DNA from: Syngnathus acus | Taxonomy: Eukaryota; Chordata; Actinopteri; Syngnathiformes; Syngnathidae | Length of the DNA stretch: 64,000 bases | Assembly (NCBI RefSeq): GCF_901709675.1 | Contig: NC_051093.1 | Location: forward strand, 8,237,553-8,301,552 | Direction of reading: 5' to 3' | In this document: positions 1 through 13,700 of the stretch, in pieces | Layout: every line of letters begins with the position of its first letter | Numbering within the stretch: position 1 is the stretch's first letter | The notes under the pieces: generated by a model | Databases searched by the model: none | The model's input: the letters and a program-made list of their open reading frames with translations, nothing else | Told to the model about the DNA's origin: nothing | Translations under genes and position numbers: made by a program

Positions 1-2300
1 TGTATTTTATTATCGTACCGGATTCTAAGTTATGCAGTTTTTATCCAAAAACAAGCTCCGCCTTCTCAGGGTGCATTTCATCCAATGTCTTTAAGTGCAT
101 GCAAAATATACACTGTGTTGTAGCTCATTAGAAATGTTATTCAAATGTGGTTCTGTCACCCAGGAAATCTATTCATTGCATGGGGCTCATATTCAAACCA
201 TATTTTCACTTGTCACTCAAATGCTTTAAAAAACACGCACACGCCTGTTCTCAAATCAGCTTTATTGTTTGTTTGGTGAGAACAGCTGGACGTCAACTGT
301 AGCAGTTTGCTTTCCAAATATTTACTTTTTGCTCAATATCACAGATTTGGACTCAAATGCACCATGGCATTGATCATGTTTTTGATTACTTTTTCATCGG
401 CAAAGGGTATAAACACAAATATAGTCAAGTATGATTTTAAATCCAAATTCATTAAAGTTTCAATTTAATTTTCAAAGTAAAATCGACAGTTGGGGATTAA
501 ATGTTATTTCCTTCTGCGCTTAAATTGTTCCTAGAAATAAATATTCTCTCAGTATTCTCATGTGACGCAAAGGTTGTTAGTCAATTGTATGCAACTCTGA
601 ACGGTAAGGTTAAAAACGCTGGTCGGTGATCTGTCGCTATGGCAACAGCAGATGTGCGATTCTTATTGGCTTAAAAAGAAAAAAAAAAAACTACTGTAGA
701 TTTAGTTGGCCATAACTTTCAATAGATGTCATTAAGAGCTATGGAAGTGGTCCAAAAAAAATAAACAAATTGTAAATCAAAACAATGACGCATTCATGCC
801 TTATAAATCAGAATGTAAAGTGAAAAATAATCAACCTGTTCCACATCTCCTCCAATAAAATCACACTGTAGATGAGTGATTGTCGCTTATACAAGCATGG
901 AGTGTTGGTTTGCATTTTGGGGGAGGGGGGGAGTGGGGGTTGTCTCATGCAAGCCAAAAGCAATATTTAAAATGCAATTAAGAATGCATTTGCTGCTGTT
1001 GTGTTTCAGCGGCTTCCCTTTTGGACAATGATGTGTTAACATTCATATGCTGTAAGCATATTGTATCATTTCCACTTGCCCTTGTCTCCGTGTTCCCGAT
1101 ATCACACAAAACAACGTCAAGCAGAACAAGCCAGCAAAAAAAACAAAAAAACTGTGAGCAGCTCATTAATCTTATTGCCCAACATCCCATTTCAAATGAC
1201 CTCAAATAGAATTGTTAGTGTCTCTTACGACAACAAGCGTACCCCCAAATTACTTTCTCTTCAGGGCATATCTACTGTGTATTTATAATGGCTTCATCAC
1301 GACCAGACAAGTTCATAATTCATTCAGGACACTGGTGACAGTCACAAGGTGAAAGCAGCTTGAAACAAGTCAAAAATTGACAGCAAAAAATATATAAACC
1401 GATTCTCCATCTGACTTCAAGCGGCTATTTTGCATACAAATACTTCACATATTGATGTTTGTATTCAACTATAGCTAGACCTTGCACAGGCCCAAAAGGA
1501 CACTTTACCAACCCTGATTTTGGCTTTTTACATGTAAATTTGAGATTTGCATTCACGCACAAAGCATTAGTGAAACAAGGAAGGACTGATTAGCATTCCA
1601 GCACCTACTGAAGGGATTGGAGGGAAGAGCTGCAACCTCGGGAAGAATACAAAATACTCTATAGGCATATATACAGTAAATGGGGAAGTGCTTACATTCA
1701 CTCCCATGTTCCCATTCATTTTATCTGGCAGGTTTCCTTGCAAGTTCTGCAGCAGTTGGCCCATTTTTCTTTCTTGCTTTATTCCAGTGATGACTTTGCA
1801 GAGAATACAAATTGTATGGAAAGCTTCATTCACTGGAAAGCTACAGATGATATGATGCCGCTTTAAAACATAATATAAATTGATAAAATACAATTTTAAA
1901 TACATTTAAAATAATCCGCACATCGAACAAACGAGTCATAATATTTGAATGTATTCGTCGTAATATAATAGCGATGTTTTTGTCAAATCAAAAGAGCCAT
2001 TGTTCAAAGAACAAAATGTTAAACCTGTGCAAAGTACAAGTGATGCCCTATGAAAGTATGACCTGCTTAGCAACGGTAACTAAAGGTTGCTGGGCTGCGC
2101 GAGCAATTATGAAATGTGCTGTGCTATATTCGATATGTCGTATAATCTGAGCCCCTGGTCAGTATGACTTTATCTCTTGATTTGAGCTTTTATCACACAC
2201 AGCCTGCTCCTGCAAGACCAGATGAGACCAAGCAGTCCAAGTGATGGGCAAACAGCAGGTTGCATCACACCTCTTCTCCAGCTCAAGGCCACAGAGTTGA

Positions 2301-2429
2301 AATAAAATAAAATAAAATAAAATAAAATAAAATTAAATTGAATTAAATTAAATTAAATTAAATTAAATTAAATTAAATTAAATTAAATTAAATTAAATTA
2401 AATTAAATTAAATTAAATTAAATTAAATT
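2301..2429. repeat. Pentanucleotide microsatellite (AAATA)n to (AAATT)n
   Basis: About six AAATA units pass directly into about twenty AAATT units. The switch of unit by one base inside a single tract suggests expansion of a mutated repeat. No gene is nearby. Confidence 0.95.
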
Positions 2430-3534
2430 GTGCCATCCACATCTACTTACACAAACTTTACCCACCAATCTGCGGTTGCATCATGCATAAATATTTCTCC
2501 TGTTAAATAGGCTTGATTTTAAGTTCCAATGACCAGGCTTCTCCAGCCCCCCCAATCCTCTCCTCTCCTCTCCCCATCCACCCTCCGCCTCCATAGCAGG
2601 TGGCGCCACTAGCAGTGGGGCAGAGAGGGGGCTTTGATTCCTAAGCCAGTGGGCTCGGTGCATATTCAAACGGGGGGCCTTTTGTTTGTGCTGCTGCAAG
2701 GCCAGAGTCAGACTGGCATGCAAAGAATACAAATCAGACCTTTGACAGGAGCAGTTAACCTGCCGCTAAATATAGCTGCCCCGGCCGGGTCTGGAAAAGA
2801 TGGAGGAGGCAGAACATATAAGAAGAATCAATGTGGGGAGTGAACAAAGAGACTAGAGAGGAGAATGAAACATATAAATAAAATGAGAATCCATTCTACT
2901 TTTTTTTTCCACTCTGAGGTGTGTATGGTGGGCATATAGCTGAGAGGTAAATACAAACGTGCAATACGGTGACGTATGCTAAGCGAGTGTGATGTATGTG
3001 ATGAAGGGATGAGCGGGGGGGGAGTCTCCGAGTGGGCAGAACGGTGAGGAAAAATGAACGATAGCGAGCGTCTGTTTAATAAAGCAGTACTCTTGGTGGG
3101 GGAGAAGAGGGAATGAGAAATGCGCTCATACTACAAAGATCTGAGTAGACTGCAAAAGAGGGCGAACCAAAAGTGGCTTTTGCTTTTAGTCCATTTAGAT
3201 TCCACCACCAATACCCTTAAAGATACTCCGTGTTTAATATCATTACAAAGCTATCCTATACTTTATATATAAATCCCAAAATGATGGTTTCGCATCTTGG
3301 TAATATTACACTAGTAGATTTTGATATGGGAAACAACATTTCATCAGTGAGTAAATCCTGATCTGGCATCAGTGGCATCTGATTTCACTGCAGGGGGTGT
3401 AGGCGGGACAGCAGGTCAGCTAGCTACATAAATTGTGTGAGTGACAACAGTGGGACGCGCCAATGAAGAGGAATGTCACATATAGCATTATCTGGAAACA
3501 TCAATAATGTTTTTTTTGTTTTTTTTTTTAAACT

Positions 3535-3592
3535 GCCAACCCAGTTAATATCTTTGACGTCTATAACCGTCAACGGCACTGAACGAGTCAAT
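3535..3592. repeat. Dispersed repeat fragment (GACGTCTATAACCGTCAA type)
   Basis: The core, a GACGT/C segment followed by TATAACCGTCA and ending in GAACGAGTCA, recurs at 20,878-20,937 and, in opposite orientation, at 27,924-27,994. Three diverged copies in one window point to an old interspersed fish repeat. I cannot name the family with certainty. Confidence 0.6.
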
Positions 3593-4500
3593 AATCCTCG
3601 GACTTTTTTTTGTGTTTCACATTTGGATGGCAGCATAAGGCGACCAGAATCTGTGCGAGAATTTGAGTGGCCATTTGCTTCTGGGCAAGGTTCACGGGGC
3701 TCAATCATAACTGTCCCATAGGCCAATTAAAAAATGGCTACCTGCCAGCCATGTCCACTCCGGCTGCCCGTATCGCATACTCGCGGCTAATGGCCCTGAG
3801 TCGGCAGTGACTTGATGTCAGCCTGACAGACACAGAGGACATTTCTGTCAAAACACCACTAAAATTTATGGAAGAACTTTATTTATATGTACACATTAAT
3901 GTAAACTCACAAATATGCATTTGAAAACACTACTGTTGGTGAAAATGTGCCTTGTGTGTGTGTGTGTGGATTTTTTTTCTGTTTTTGATTTAGAGAATAT
4001 CCAGGCTCCTGGACTGCCCAGTAAAATCCCGTATCCCGATTCTGTTTGACATATAATAAAAGTAAGATGAATGGTGGTGCAGCCTCGCAATATGCCCACT
4101 TTGCTATATGGCAACTGTTATGCAACAAGGAGAAAGCCCACTTCCACTAGCACTACCAATGGAGTAAAGAACCTTGACTTCCACACGGGGGGGAAGCTGA
4201 GCTGTGTAATCTCTGGTGGATAAGGCGAGGTTTGGAGAGATTTGGGGGAGCGGAGATCTTACTGGAGCTGCCAGTCCTCTGCTGAGGAAATTCAACGGCT
4301 GGAAATCCCGTGGGATTGGATTAGGTTGGAAATGGAGCCAGTCACTGAGAAGTAGCTGGCTGGGAGCAACAATGCTCACACTAGGGCCACAGATGTGCTC
4401 TTGAATGGAAAAACATCTTCTACCTGGGAATCACACAGATTGTCCATCAGCTTTCTACAGTATGTTGTGTGCCTAATTAAACAGTGTTTCATTTCCTAGC

Positions 4501-4700
4501 AAAAGCCTACGCACAATCGCTCTTGCGGGAAGGTGGAGGCCAGAATTAATAACGGGAAATGTCGATCAGTCATTACGGCCAGAATTTAAATACGCCACCA
4601 TCTGTAATTTTGAAAAGTTAATTAGCCCAATGTGCAACGCGGTCATGTTCAGGGCAAATGGCTCCAAAGTAGAGCTCTCCAGGCAGCCTGCCACTGCCTA
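4501..4700. other. Candidate conserved non-coding element
   Basis: Complex, non-repetitive sequence with several homeodomain-like cores (GAATTAATAAC, GTTAATTAGC) and no coding potential. It looks like a vertebrate conserved non-coding element near mir-137. This is pattern recognition only, with no alignment made. Confidence 0.25.
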
Positions 4701-5782
4701 ATGAGTGTCTCCCGGTGTGCACTTTTAGCGTTTCAACACTTTGGTGAAGGTTACATTTGAATATTTTCCAAGCCTTAGTTAGACTATTGTTTGATATGCT
4801 TATTTTGCCATCATAGAATTAAGACATTAGGGCGGGAGTAGGGGGGGGGGGGGGGGTTGGATGCACTAAATCTCCTGTTTTAAACCAATTCCAAAAAAAA
4901 AAAACTGCACTAGTGAATAAACAGCAGAGCCCCACTGTTACCATGGTATGACAAAAATGATACTAATCTGTTCCCACAAAAAAAGATCTATGTAAATAAT
5001 AATGTCCCAAATAATGATAGAAAAAATTTTACCATTTCAAAACTTGTGACCTCCACAACTCAGTAGATAAAAAAATGAAACCTTCGCAAAAGGGAAAGTT
5101 AAACAAACATTTGAGTGTTATTTATTTTTATTTTTATGATGAACCTTTTGGAAATCATGGCCAAAATATTCAACCTTGGTTTCATCGGCCCATAATGCGT
5201 TTTCACGCATTTGGAGATTTCAAATGCGTTTTTGCAAAATCCAACCAGCCTTGGATGCTTCTTTTTTCCGATCCCTTTGCACTAATACCCAAAGAAAGCG
5301 AGAGATTGTTGATGCATGTACTTCCTAGTCAGTACTTATTTAATGTTCCACGACACACTGGATGAGAATCACTGATGACCTATTAATGGCGGATGAGCCA
5401 TCACTTTTTTTATTTCCTCTTTATGGTGTACGACCAATCCAACCTTTAGTATTGACACAGCGGGCCTCAAAGTCATCCAAAAAGTCTAGCCGACCAATAT
5501 ATTAATTAATTAAATTTCTGTACTTCCAGTCAGTTGGAATTCTGACAATTTACACAGAGACAATTACAGAGACTCATAAATACATCATACATTATTAGCC
5601 ATGTAGTTATTAGTCGTCCATCCAATAAATCCCCCCAGTATCTGAGCTGTCACTATATCCTGACCACAGCCAGCATCCATCATGGTGATATGTGAGGCTG
5701 AATCTCTTCCTACACTCCCCTGATTCCTCAATCTTGGCGCGCCTCCGCCATGCCCCTTTGACCACGCGTGATTCGCAACAAT

Positions 5783-5822
5783 GGAGAGAGAGAGAGGGAG
5801 AGAGAGAGAGGGAGAGAGAGAG
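5783..5822. repeat. (GA)n microsatellite
   Basis: GA repeats interrupted by GGG steps. A second AG-rich tract follows at about 5,969-5,999. Confidence 0.9.
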
Positions 5823-7037
5823 TTCCAGTATCTTCAGGGAGGACAAGCGGCACCTCTCGGATCTTTTTTTTTTTCCTCTCCCCCCCCCCTCCTTTCCTTT
5901 TACCTTCATTTTCCTCCTGCAGGCGAGCGTGCGTATATGTGTGTGTGTTTGGATGAATGGGTGATGGAGAAAGCGAGAGAGAGAGAGAAAAGAGAGAGAC
6001 TTAGAGAGGGGGGCGTTTCCCCTTCAGTGTGATTTCCACATATTGGCAAAATCCACTATGTCGTCGACTTGAGCGAGCGGGGGAGAAGTGAACAGACTTG
6101 CAACAATGGAGTGAGTATGGAAAGGCATCCATCCTTTTTTGTAGGCGCGACTTCAATGCTGTGTAATAGAATTAATGCAGAAGAGCAAGTCACGCTTAAA
6201 TGCGCGGCGCGGCCAATGCGTTGACAATGCGCTGTATGGAGTGCTGTCAGGCCGTGGCAGGTGGGTTAATTCACATTATTTGACCACCATAAATAGTCGA
6301 GAGGAGTGTGAGTGGAAGGAGGGCTGCACAAAGCCAACAGTGTTGTTGCTTTTATTTGATATTGAATTGATTTTTTCTTGCTGTTGGTTGCTTGTCAATT
6401 CTTGGTTCTTTTTTAAGCTTTAGTGATGGGGGAATTAAAAGAGTTGGCTGCTTGTTGCTCCACTTGTTTGCCTATTTAGACTTATGTTATTTTCAGATAA
6501 TCGAAAAAATGCGAGTCGGCGGTTTGAACCGAATTGAATTTTAACGATGCGGTTCGTTAGCTTTGTATGATACTCGGCTCGATGTTGCAAGGCTAATACT
6601 CTAATAATGCCAAGCTGATGTGTTTATGGTTCGCCAGGCCTTCATCGCTCATTCACTTTTATGTTCCACAGCAATCTCGCCTCTTTTTTTTTTTTTTTTT
6701 TATAACGTGTATGTGGTCAAAACACTGCACTTTAACTCCCTCAAGGCAAGAGCTGTTGAAACACACAAGAGCTGGCGTAATGAGACGTCCTCTTCACTTG
6801 ATTGCTTTCAGCTCACTTCAATGAAATATTTAAGCTTTTGCCACCTATAGACACAAAAACAACACCTCCCTCCCAGAGCTGTGTAATTCAATATCCATGA
6901 TTATTTATGCATTCAATACTAGATATTTTTTATATAAATGATCAATTTGAATTCAAGCTTCTTTTTTTTTTTTTTAGCAGGCTTCGGCAACATGTGTTGG
7001 TATGAGTGCGTGCGTCGAGAGAAAGAACATTAATTTC

Positions 7038-7043
7038 TGTGTG

Positions 7044-7075
<32 letters not shown>
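7038..7075. repeat. (TG)n microsatellite
   Basis: Alternating TG with one TTT interruption. Confidence 0.9.
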
Positions 7076-7455
7076 AGGTGTGTCGTCCCCCTCCTCACCC
7101 GCCTGCCTCAGTGTGTGCTCGTGCTCAGCCTTCAGGCACATTGGCAAGCATGAACTCTCTGAACTCAATCCTTGTCCATTAAATTCCTATTGATCAAGCA
7201 GCAAAGAGAGACATGAAGTTCCATCTCCTCACTTTCATGCGGGGGCTTTGAGTGAGCGTCGTCTTTCACTTTTCTCCACCCCCCCCTTTTAAAACGGGAC
7301 GAACAGAAGAAGAAATGGAGGCAATGAAGATTAGTTGGCAATAAGATGGAGAATAGTTGTGTGGCAACAGTTGGTTACCAAATTCTTGTGTGTCTAGCGT
7401 GTTGATTGCAACATGTGATTATACATATTCATTATTTGTATGCTTGAATGAGATT

Positions 7456-7458
<3 letters not shown>

Positions 7459-7515
<57 letters not shown>
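7459..7515. repeat. (TG)n microsatellite, long and uninterrupted
   Basis: About 28 perfect TG units, likely length-polymorphic. Confidence 0.95.
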
Positions 7516-7516
<1 letters not shown>

Positions 7517-10314
7517 GGTCCACATTAGCTGAAAGGAGGAGACTTCCATTTAGAAACGTAGCAAAGCAGCACCGATCTCCCCATTGGGAGCTGTCCTTGG
7601 TGCTGAACTGGCCCTCTACCTCCTCCTGACCTTCCAACACTCACCCTGTTGATTGACATCCATTCTGTACCTCAGTGTGTAAATATGGACGAGGCCTTGA
7701 GTGTATACATGATTGGTGAAGGGTGATTTTTTTTGTGTATTTATTGTAGCGCTGATGGTGTGTTGGGGGAATCCTCCGAGGGCCTTGAGCAGAGGGGATG
7801 CTGGCTAAGAAAGCAAGGAGTGAAAGGAGCAAAAAACAAAACATCTGCGCGGTAATTGGGCTCCCCTTAGTATTGCAACGCATACATTGACATCTGTTTG
7901 ATAATTGGCTACCCTGGCTCCTCAGCGTGTGTCATGCTAAATGCTGGTTTGGAGAAAAGCAGGGGGGGGGGGGGGGAGAAATTGGGGGGGGTACATGTGT
8001 GTGTGTGCAAATGCATGATTGTGGTTTCTGACTTGGGGGAAGGGAAGCAGTGATTTGTTGGTATTGTGAAAGCGCCACAGGTCTCCTATGCACACATTTA
8101 CTGCCATTGTCTCTTTCATGAAAGAAGACCCTACTGATGCATTGCCCCCGAGCGGAGGTGCGTTCGGTTCACAGCCTGCATTTAGCTCGACAGATGAAAA
8201 AATATAAGTGCTAAGTGTCAAGTGATTGTTTACAGTCCCCCCCCCCCTCCCTCCCTCTGCCACAACCTCTCTTGGGATTTTTCTAGCGTGGTGATTTGAA
8301 CCACAGAGCCAGAAGTGATATTAGCTGCTTCCGCAATTTGTTCAGAGCTTTAGAGGGGAGAGGCCGTCAGATTGCATAGATAAATATGTTGAATAATTGA
8401 TGCGGGCGCATAGTGGGGAGCTGTTTTGGAGCACACAGGAGATTGCTAGTGATGCCTATGCAGCCTTGCCGACACACTGTCTGTTTTGGCAAATTCTCCA
8501 TTGTGTTCTACTCTCACGAGGTCTTCACATTGTGTCTTCTCGGTGTGAAAGCAACAAGTTTAAAAAGGGGGAGTGGATTTTTTTACATCATCCCTCCAGT
8601 AAGCGCAGGCGAGGAACAACTTATTGTCTTCCGACGTGAAGATTTAAGCTGCTGCTTGAGGAAACCAATGCTTCATAATACCCAGCCGCTGTGTAATCCC
8701 GGAGATCTATCGAAGAGCGGCAAGGAATCATTTAGATGACACGCGGGTCAGCCGAGACCAGCTGGACACGAGCAGAAAGGACTTTTAAGAGCAGATCCCT
8801 CAGGAAGTGAGACTAAGCAAGGGAGGGGGGGATACTCGCTCGGTCCTCGCTCCATCTCCTTAATACCATCTAATGTGAGCGCTTACGACGAAGCAGACCA
8901 ATTGTTGCCATCTCCCCCCTGCGGGATCCACAAAGGTGACATCCGTCTACCTCCTAGGAAGAGCATTTTCCGAGCCTTATCCCGGTGTGGTTTTCTCCCT
9001 TTTTCATCACTTTGCAGCACTTTGAACGAGTGTGCTATATTCTACTATTTAGAATAATAGTAGGAATTACTCCTTTCATGTAGTCTCTTTCAGCGCGGAG
9101 GAATGTGCCGCAGTGTTCTTCACCGTTTGATTCCGGGGCCTTGAAGATGCGAGGGCAGAAGGATGTGAAGACTGCTTATCTCTTCCTGACACAGCCAATC
9201 ATGTCGTAGAATGACAGTCTGAACCCAGCTGATACATACCCCCTTCCTCTTATTTTTTTTCAGCTCTTTTTCCTCTCTCTCGCCGCGCACACAGGCGTGT
9301 ATAACTCCATCTTGTTCTATCAATTTCTTCCCTTTCATCTCTTTTGAAATTGCACAGCCCTTTTTTTTTTTTTTCTCTTTCCATTCTCATTTGGCTGGCT
9401 GACATTTCTGACTCTCCTCACTGCTTTTCGCTTCCTTACACTGCTTGCTTTCCCTTCCTTTTTTTTTTTTTTTTACTCTCTCACTCATGTACACGAAATC
9501 ACACATCCACACTTCCTCCGTCTTTCAGTCCTGTCTTCCTTTTTTTTTTTTTTGTTTAATCTTTTTTGCTCTGTTGCTTTCTTTACTTGTGTTCAGCATG
9601 GGGGCCCCGAGCTCAGAGCACTGCGGGGGCTGCCCCAACTGCCTCAGATGTATGCGTGCAACTGTGGTGCCTACTGATAAACTCCGAAACGGGGATGGAG
9701 ACGCTCACATCTTCCACTTCTTTACTCGCACTCAGTCAGGGTTCCGGAAAAAAAAAAAAAAAAAATGTTATTGCACCCTTGTGCACCGCGGTAAAGTGAC
9801 TACTCGTGTAAGCAAAGCAGTCCATCACATTCAGCAGTCGACATTTTCCTTTTTTTTATCTACTCTGTCTTGTGGTTTAACTCACTGAAACAGTGACTAG
9901 TTCAGAAAAGAAAAGAAATAGCTCATAACAACAAGTTCTGATTTCTTGTGGAAGCAAAGAACATGCTAGTGTGGAACATTTTTTTATTATTTGTCATTTA
10001 TTTATCTTAAATTTCAATGGATTCATAAATGAAACCCAATGATACATTTCAGGCATAGTGAAGCAGTTATACTGGCTTTTAATTATGAATAAATTATTTT
10101 AATGATTCAATTAATTAGTTGATGTCTAAATAGAATCTCACTGACTTTTTTTAAATAATGATTTTATTCTTTTATTTTTATACGACATGTGACTTCCAGA
10201 TACAACACTGCCACAAATAGAACGTGTTACTGCTTGTCTTGTATGGTGTTATTTATTTATTTATTTTCATATCAATTACAATTTTTTTTTTTCCTGTCTC
10301 CCCTTTTCCTGCAG

Positions 10315-10705
10315 GACCTGGTCAGTTTCCGCAGCTTCTGAAATCCCCACCCTTCCCTCCAGCTCTCTCCTGCTATATGGCGTCAGACTCACAAGTGGGG
10401 GGATGGGAGCGAGCGAGCGCTGTAGAGGGGAGAGAGGTGGTTTGACCGTTTGCTCCCGTCTCGACCACGGGTATTCTTGGGTTGATAATACAGATGTCGA
10501 TGTTATTGCTTGAGAATACGCGTAGCTGAGCGGAAGCCGTTGTCATCGGCCTCACGTTATTCCTTCAGCGGCGTGATCATCGACGTTCTCCTCCCATGGT
10601 CTTGATGCGAGAAGCTTCTTCACTCTCGTTCTCCTAAAGTCCTACTCGTGGTCCCCGGGCTCGCAACACTCCTCCGCCCAGCATCCTCCCGGCCCTCTGC
10701 AGGAA
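10315..10705 (+). ncRNA. Candidate host-transcript exon carrying mir-137
   Basis: A strong acceptor (long pyrimidine tract then CCTGCAG) ends at 10,314, and a GTAAGA donor starts at 10,706. The bounded segment contains the mir-137 hairpin and has no good open frame. Human MIR137 lies in a long non-coding host transcript (MIR137HG). This exon model is inferred only from splice-site appearance, and the primary transcript could equally be unspliced. Confidence 0.35.
10450..10545 (+). ncRNA. mir137: microRNA mir-137 precursor
   Basis: The 3' arm product begins TTATTGCTTGAGAATACG at 10,503 and runs to 10,525, carrying the miR-137 seed TATTGCT. The 5' arm (10,467-10,489) reads ACGGGTATTCTTGGGTTGAT and is the known miR-137 5p partner. 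The arms pair across GTATTCT/AGAATAC with a short loop (about 10,490-10,502), and pairing continues weakly outside. miR-137 is a brain-enriched regulator of neuronal differentiation in vertebrates. Compared with the canonical vertebrate 3p sequence as I know it, position 10 is G instead of A, outside the seed, as would fit a second fish paralogue. The strand follows from the order of the arms: 5p, loop, then the well-conserved 3p. Confidence 0.95.
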
Positions 10706-13700
10706 GTAAGAACCTTCCAAGCGTGCATCACACACCTTTTCAGCTTGGCTTGTTCATCCGCTTGACAGATGCCCTTATCAGAGTGCATGGCGAAGAGGGG
10801 AATCCAATAAGTGCACATGGTGGAGGGAGGGAGGGGGGGGGGGGCATTGAGGAATCGGTGCAGGGCAACCGAGGCAGGGAGTCTGGGCCCCTGATGGCAG
10901 CGAGACACAACTATGCTCGACAGGACAGCAGGTCCGGCAGTTGCACTTGCTGCTGTGTATAAGGTCACAGTCAAAGAGCAAATGCAATATCTAGACAGGC
11001 TGGCTGGCTGGCGGGCAGACGGGCGGGCGGGCAAACAGGCTGGCGGGCAGGTGGGGGCACGAGCAAAACACATTTAGAAAGTCAGAAATAAATCTTAGTC
11101 TACTTTAAGATGCGCTGCGAGGAGGAGACTAATAGGACAAACTGACAAATGAGCCTGTTGGGATCAAATCATATTTTCTTGTCAAATCTCTTTTTTCCAG
11201 ATGCACACATGAAACTGTTGCCTATTTGTCATGATTCAGCGGCTTGACACGGCTGCTCCACTTCATTGACTTGTAAGGCATTGGATCATATTAGTGTTAT
11301 TGTAATGGGGTGTAATAAGATTATTCAAATCCCTCTATTTCACAGTGGGGCCAATGTGATAGTGGGGCACATCCATGTAAAAGGCCCTTTGACAGCAGCT
11401 GTGTCTGTGTGCTAAAGCCTGAAAAATCCCAGCCAAGAGGATTCTCCACGCCACTCCCCAGAGACTCCACTTACACCAGCGCCACTGTGCGCGCGTGTGT
11501 GTGTGTGTGTGTTAGCGAGATGTGCGTGCGCGTGTAGGCAATATTTCTACCTCCCCATCCGCACAGCAATTAAAGATCTAATTGATTTCCCTGCATACAC
11601 TGATCACTTGCCTCACCGGTTTGATTTTTTTTTTTACTCGCAAATTGGATGCTGAAGTCATTCGTGATGATCACAGAGCTCCAAGACAATTACATGAGCG
11701 CCTCTTATTCTTTTGTCTGTTTATATAAATTCCCCACATCACAATAATAATAATACAATACAATAATACATACATTATAAAGTAGCCTTTGTCTTGATTT
11801 TGCAGACAGATTTAAAGAAAATAGAAATAAAGCTGAAAGAAATCAATGTATCATGTTTAAAACTGCTCATTGTTTGTGATAGAAATATTTGACTTATTTA
11901 TGTAAATAAAATAAGCAAAATGTTAACCTTCAGTGTAAATTAATACAAGAAAATTAATTCATAATTATTGTCTTTACAAAAATGTTTTATATGCATTTAA
12001 AAAGAACATTTAGGCAACTGCGGCAATTCATTATTTTGTGTGACCAATGTTAAAACTCAACTTGGGCTATTAGCATAAATATAATCATTTGTGTTAATTC
12101 AGCATCTATTATGAGGTATTACATTTAAGAAGAACATCATCCTCGGCCATTTAATGACTAATTGGGTTGGGAGTCATTAATTTTGCAGTTAGACAAAATG
12201 TCAGGTTCAAATAAAATAATTATTAGACTGGCTAATGGGAGAACGTCTACTAATGTCTGTTGAAACATTCATAAAGTGACTCCTTATCGGTGAACCAATC
12301 ATCCTCTCCGACCTCTTGAAATAATACACAACAACAACACTTAACGATTCACTCATTCAATCAATGCTAATTCATTTATACATCTTATGCACGTTTCCGC
12401 TGATCAGTCCCCCCCCCCCACCCAATTTTATATTGTTCATTTCTGCAGTACTGCACCATATAATCATGCTGGCTGCCTACATAGCCAACTCTTCATTCAC
12501 CTATAATTCATCACTGTTTGCTTGGCATAGGGTGGACAAATGAGCATAATTAATCTTATTCCTCACGCTTGCAGAGCAAACAAGAATGCAACCAAAAAAA
12601 CATGGCAACAAATTGAATATGCCTCCGATGAGAGCAAGATACCCAAAGCAACCTCGGTCAGAGTAGCCGCTCTAATGGGCCTAGCGCAAAAAAAGCAAAC
12701 TGAGACAATAGAGTTGGAATAAATAAGTACGTCGAGGTGTAAGGCGTGATTTCCACTTTGATGGGTCACTCCATTACAATTACTCTGAAATATTTATCCA
12801 AGCAAATAAAGGGCTGTAGGGATTTGACAAAGGGAGAAAAGATACCGCAGGTATAGGTTGACAGAGATGGGTGAGGGAGAGGGGAGGGGGGGGGGGAGAA
12901 AATCACAGTGCAATAAGTGCCCTCTCATTAGGGCCTGTCTTTATCACTGTGCAGCTCCTCTGAGACTAGGCAGATGAGAGGGGCCAACAGAAGGCCAGAA
13001 GAAGAGAGCCGACTTCAGATTAGAATCCTTATTGCTATGATAATGACTGTTTGTCATCCTCTACTCACGTTTCACACCTGTGGTACATGCAGATGAGTTG
13101 CTTCGTTCACGTTGGGGGTTTGGAGCTGTGTGTGTGCGTGTGGTCGAGCCATATGCATATGCGCGTGTTTCTAAATGAAGAAAAAGATAAAGTTCATGGT
13201 CGTGTGCATAAAGAAAAGCTTGAGCGGGTGTGTGTGTGTGTGTGTGTCTGGCATTCACCCTTGGAGTGCGTACGCATTTAGAATGAACAAATAGATAAAG
13301 ATAGAATTAAATAAATATGTAACAATCACATGCATTGCTCTCGGTGCCTGGCAACCGGAGCCCTCCGTTGCCTTGGAAACAGTTGCTACAGAATGTGAGG
13401 TGATTGGCAACCGTGACAACGAGGAGGGAATAACATTTGACCCCTCTTGCTGATGGGGGGGGTAGAGCAGGCGAGTTGGTGAGGGGGGGAGGAGGTGATG
13501 CGTGAAGTGCGGGGTGGAGGAGTGGGGGGGAGGAGAAAGAAGATGGTATCACAAGGAGCATGTTTAGAAATTCATCCTCTAAAGCTGCTTCGCTCTCACT
13601 TCCTTAACACACACACGACCCCCCCCCACCTTACACACACACTCAAATATCTCGGATAATCTTATTTAGGAGGATAAAGGTGCGTTTGTAAATTCTAACC

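Larger units (their letters stand above)
1..10314. other. Non-coding flank left of mir-137
   Basis: No open reading frame here resembles a known protein, and the longer frames run through homopolymers or microsatellites. The stretch holds simple repeats (listed separately), one copy of a dispersed fish repeat near 3.5 kb, and unique AT-rich blocks with homeodomain-type TAATTA cores. This is the look of the gene-poor, enhancer-rich DNA that surrounds MIR137 in other vertebrates. That comparison is inference. Confidence 0.6.

Noticed and set aside
9445-9888. A 147-codon open frame near 9.6 kb
   Set aside because: Made mostly of poly-T and poly-A translations, with no recognised domain.
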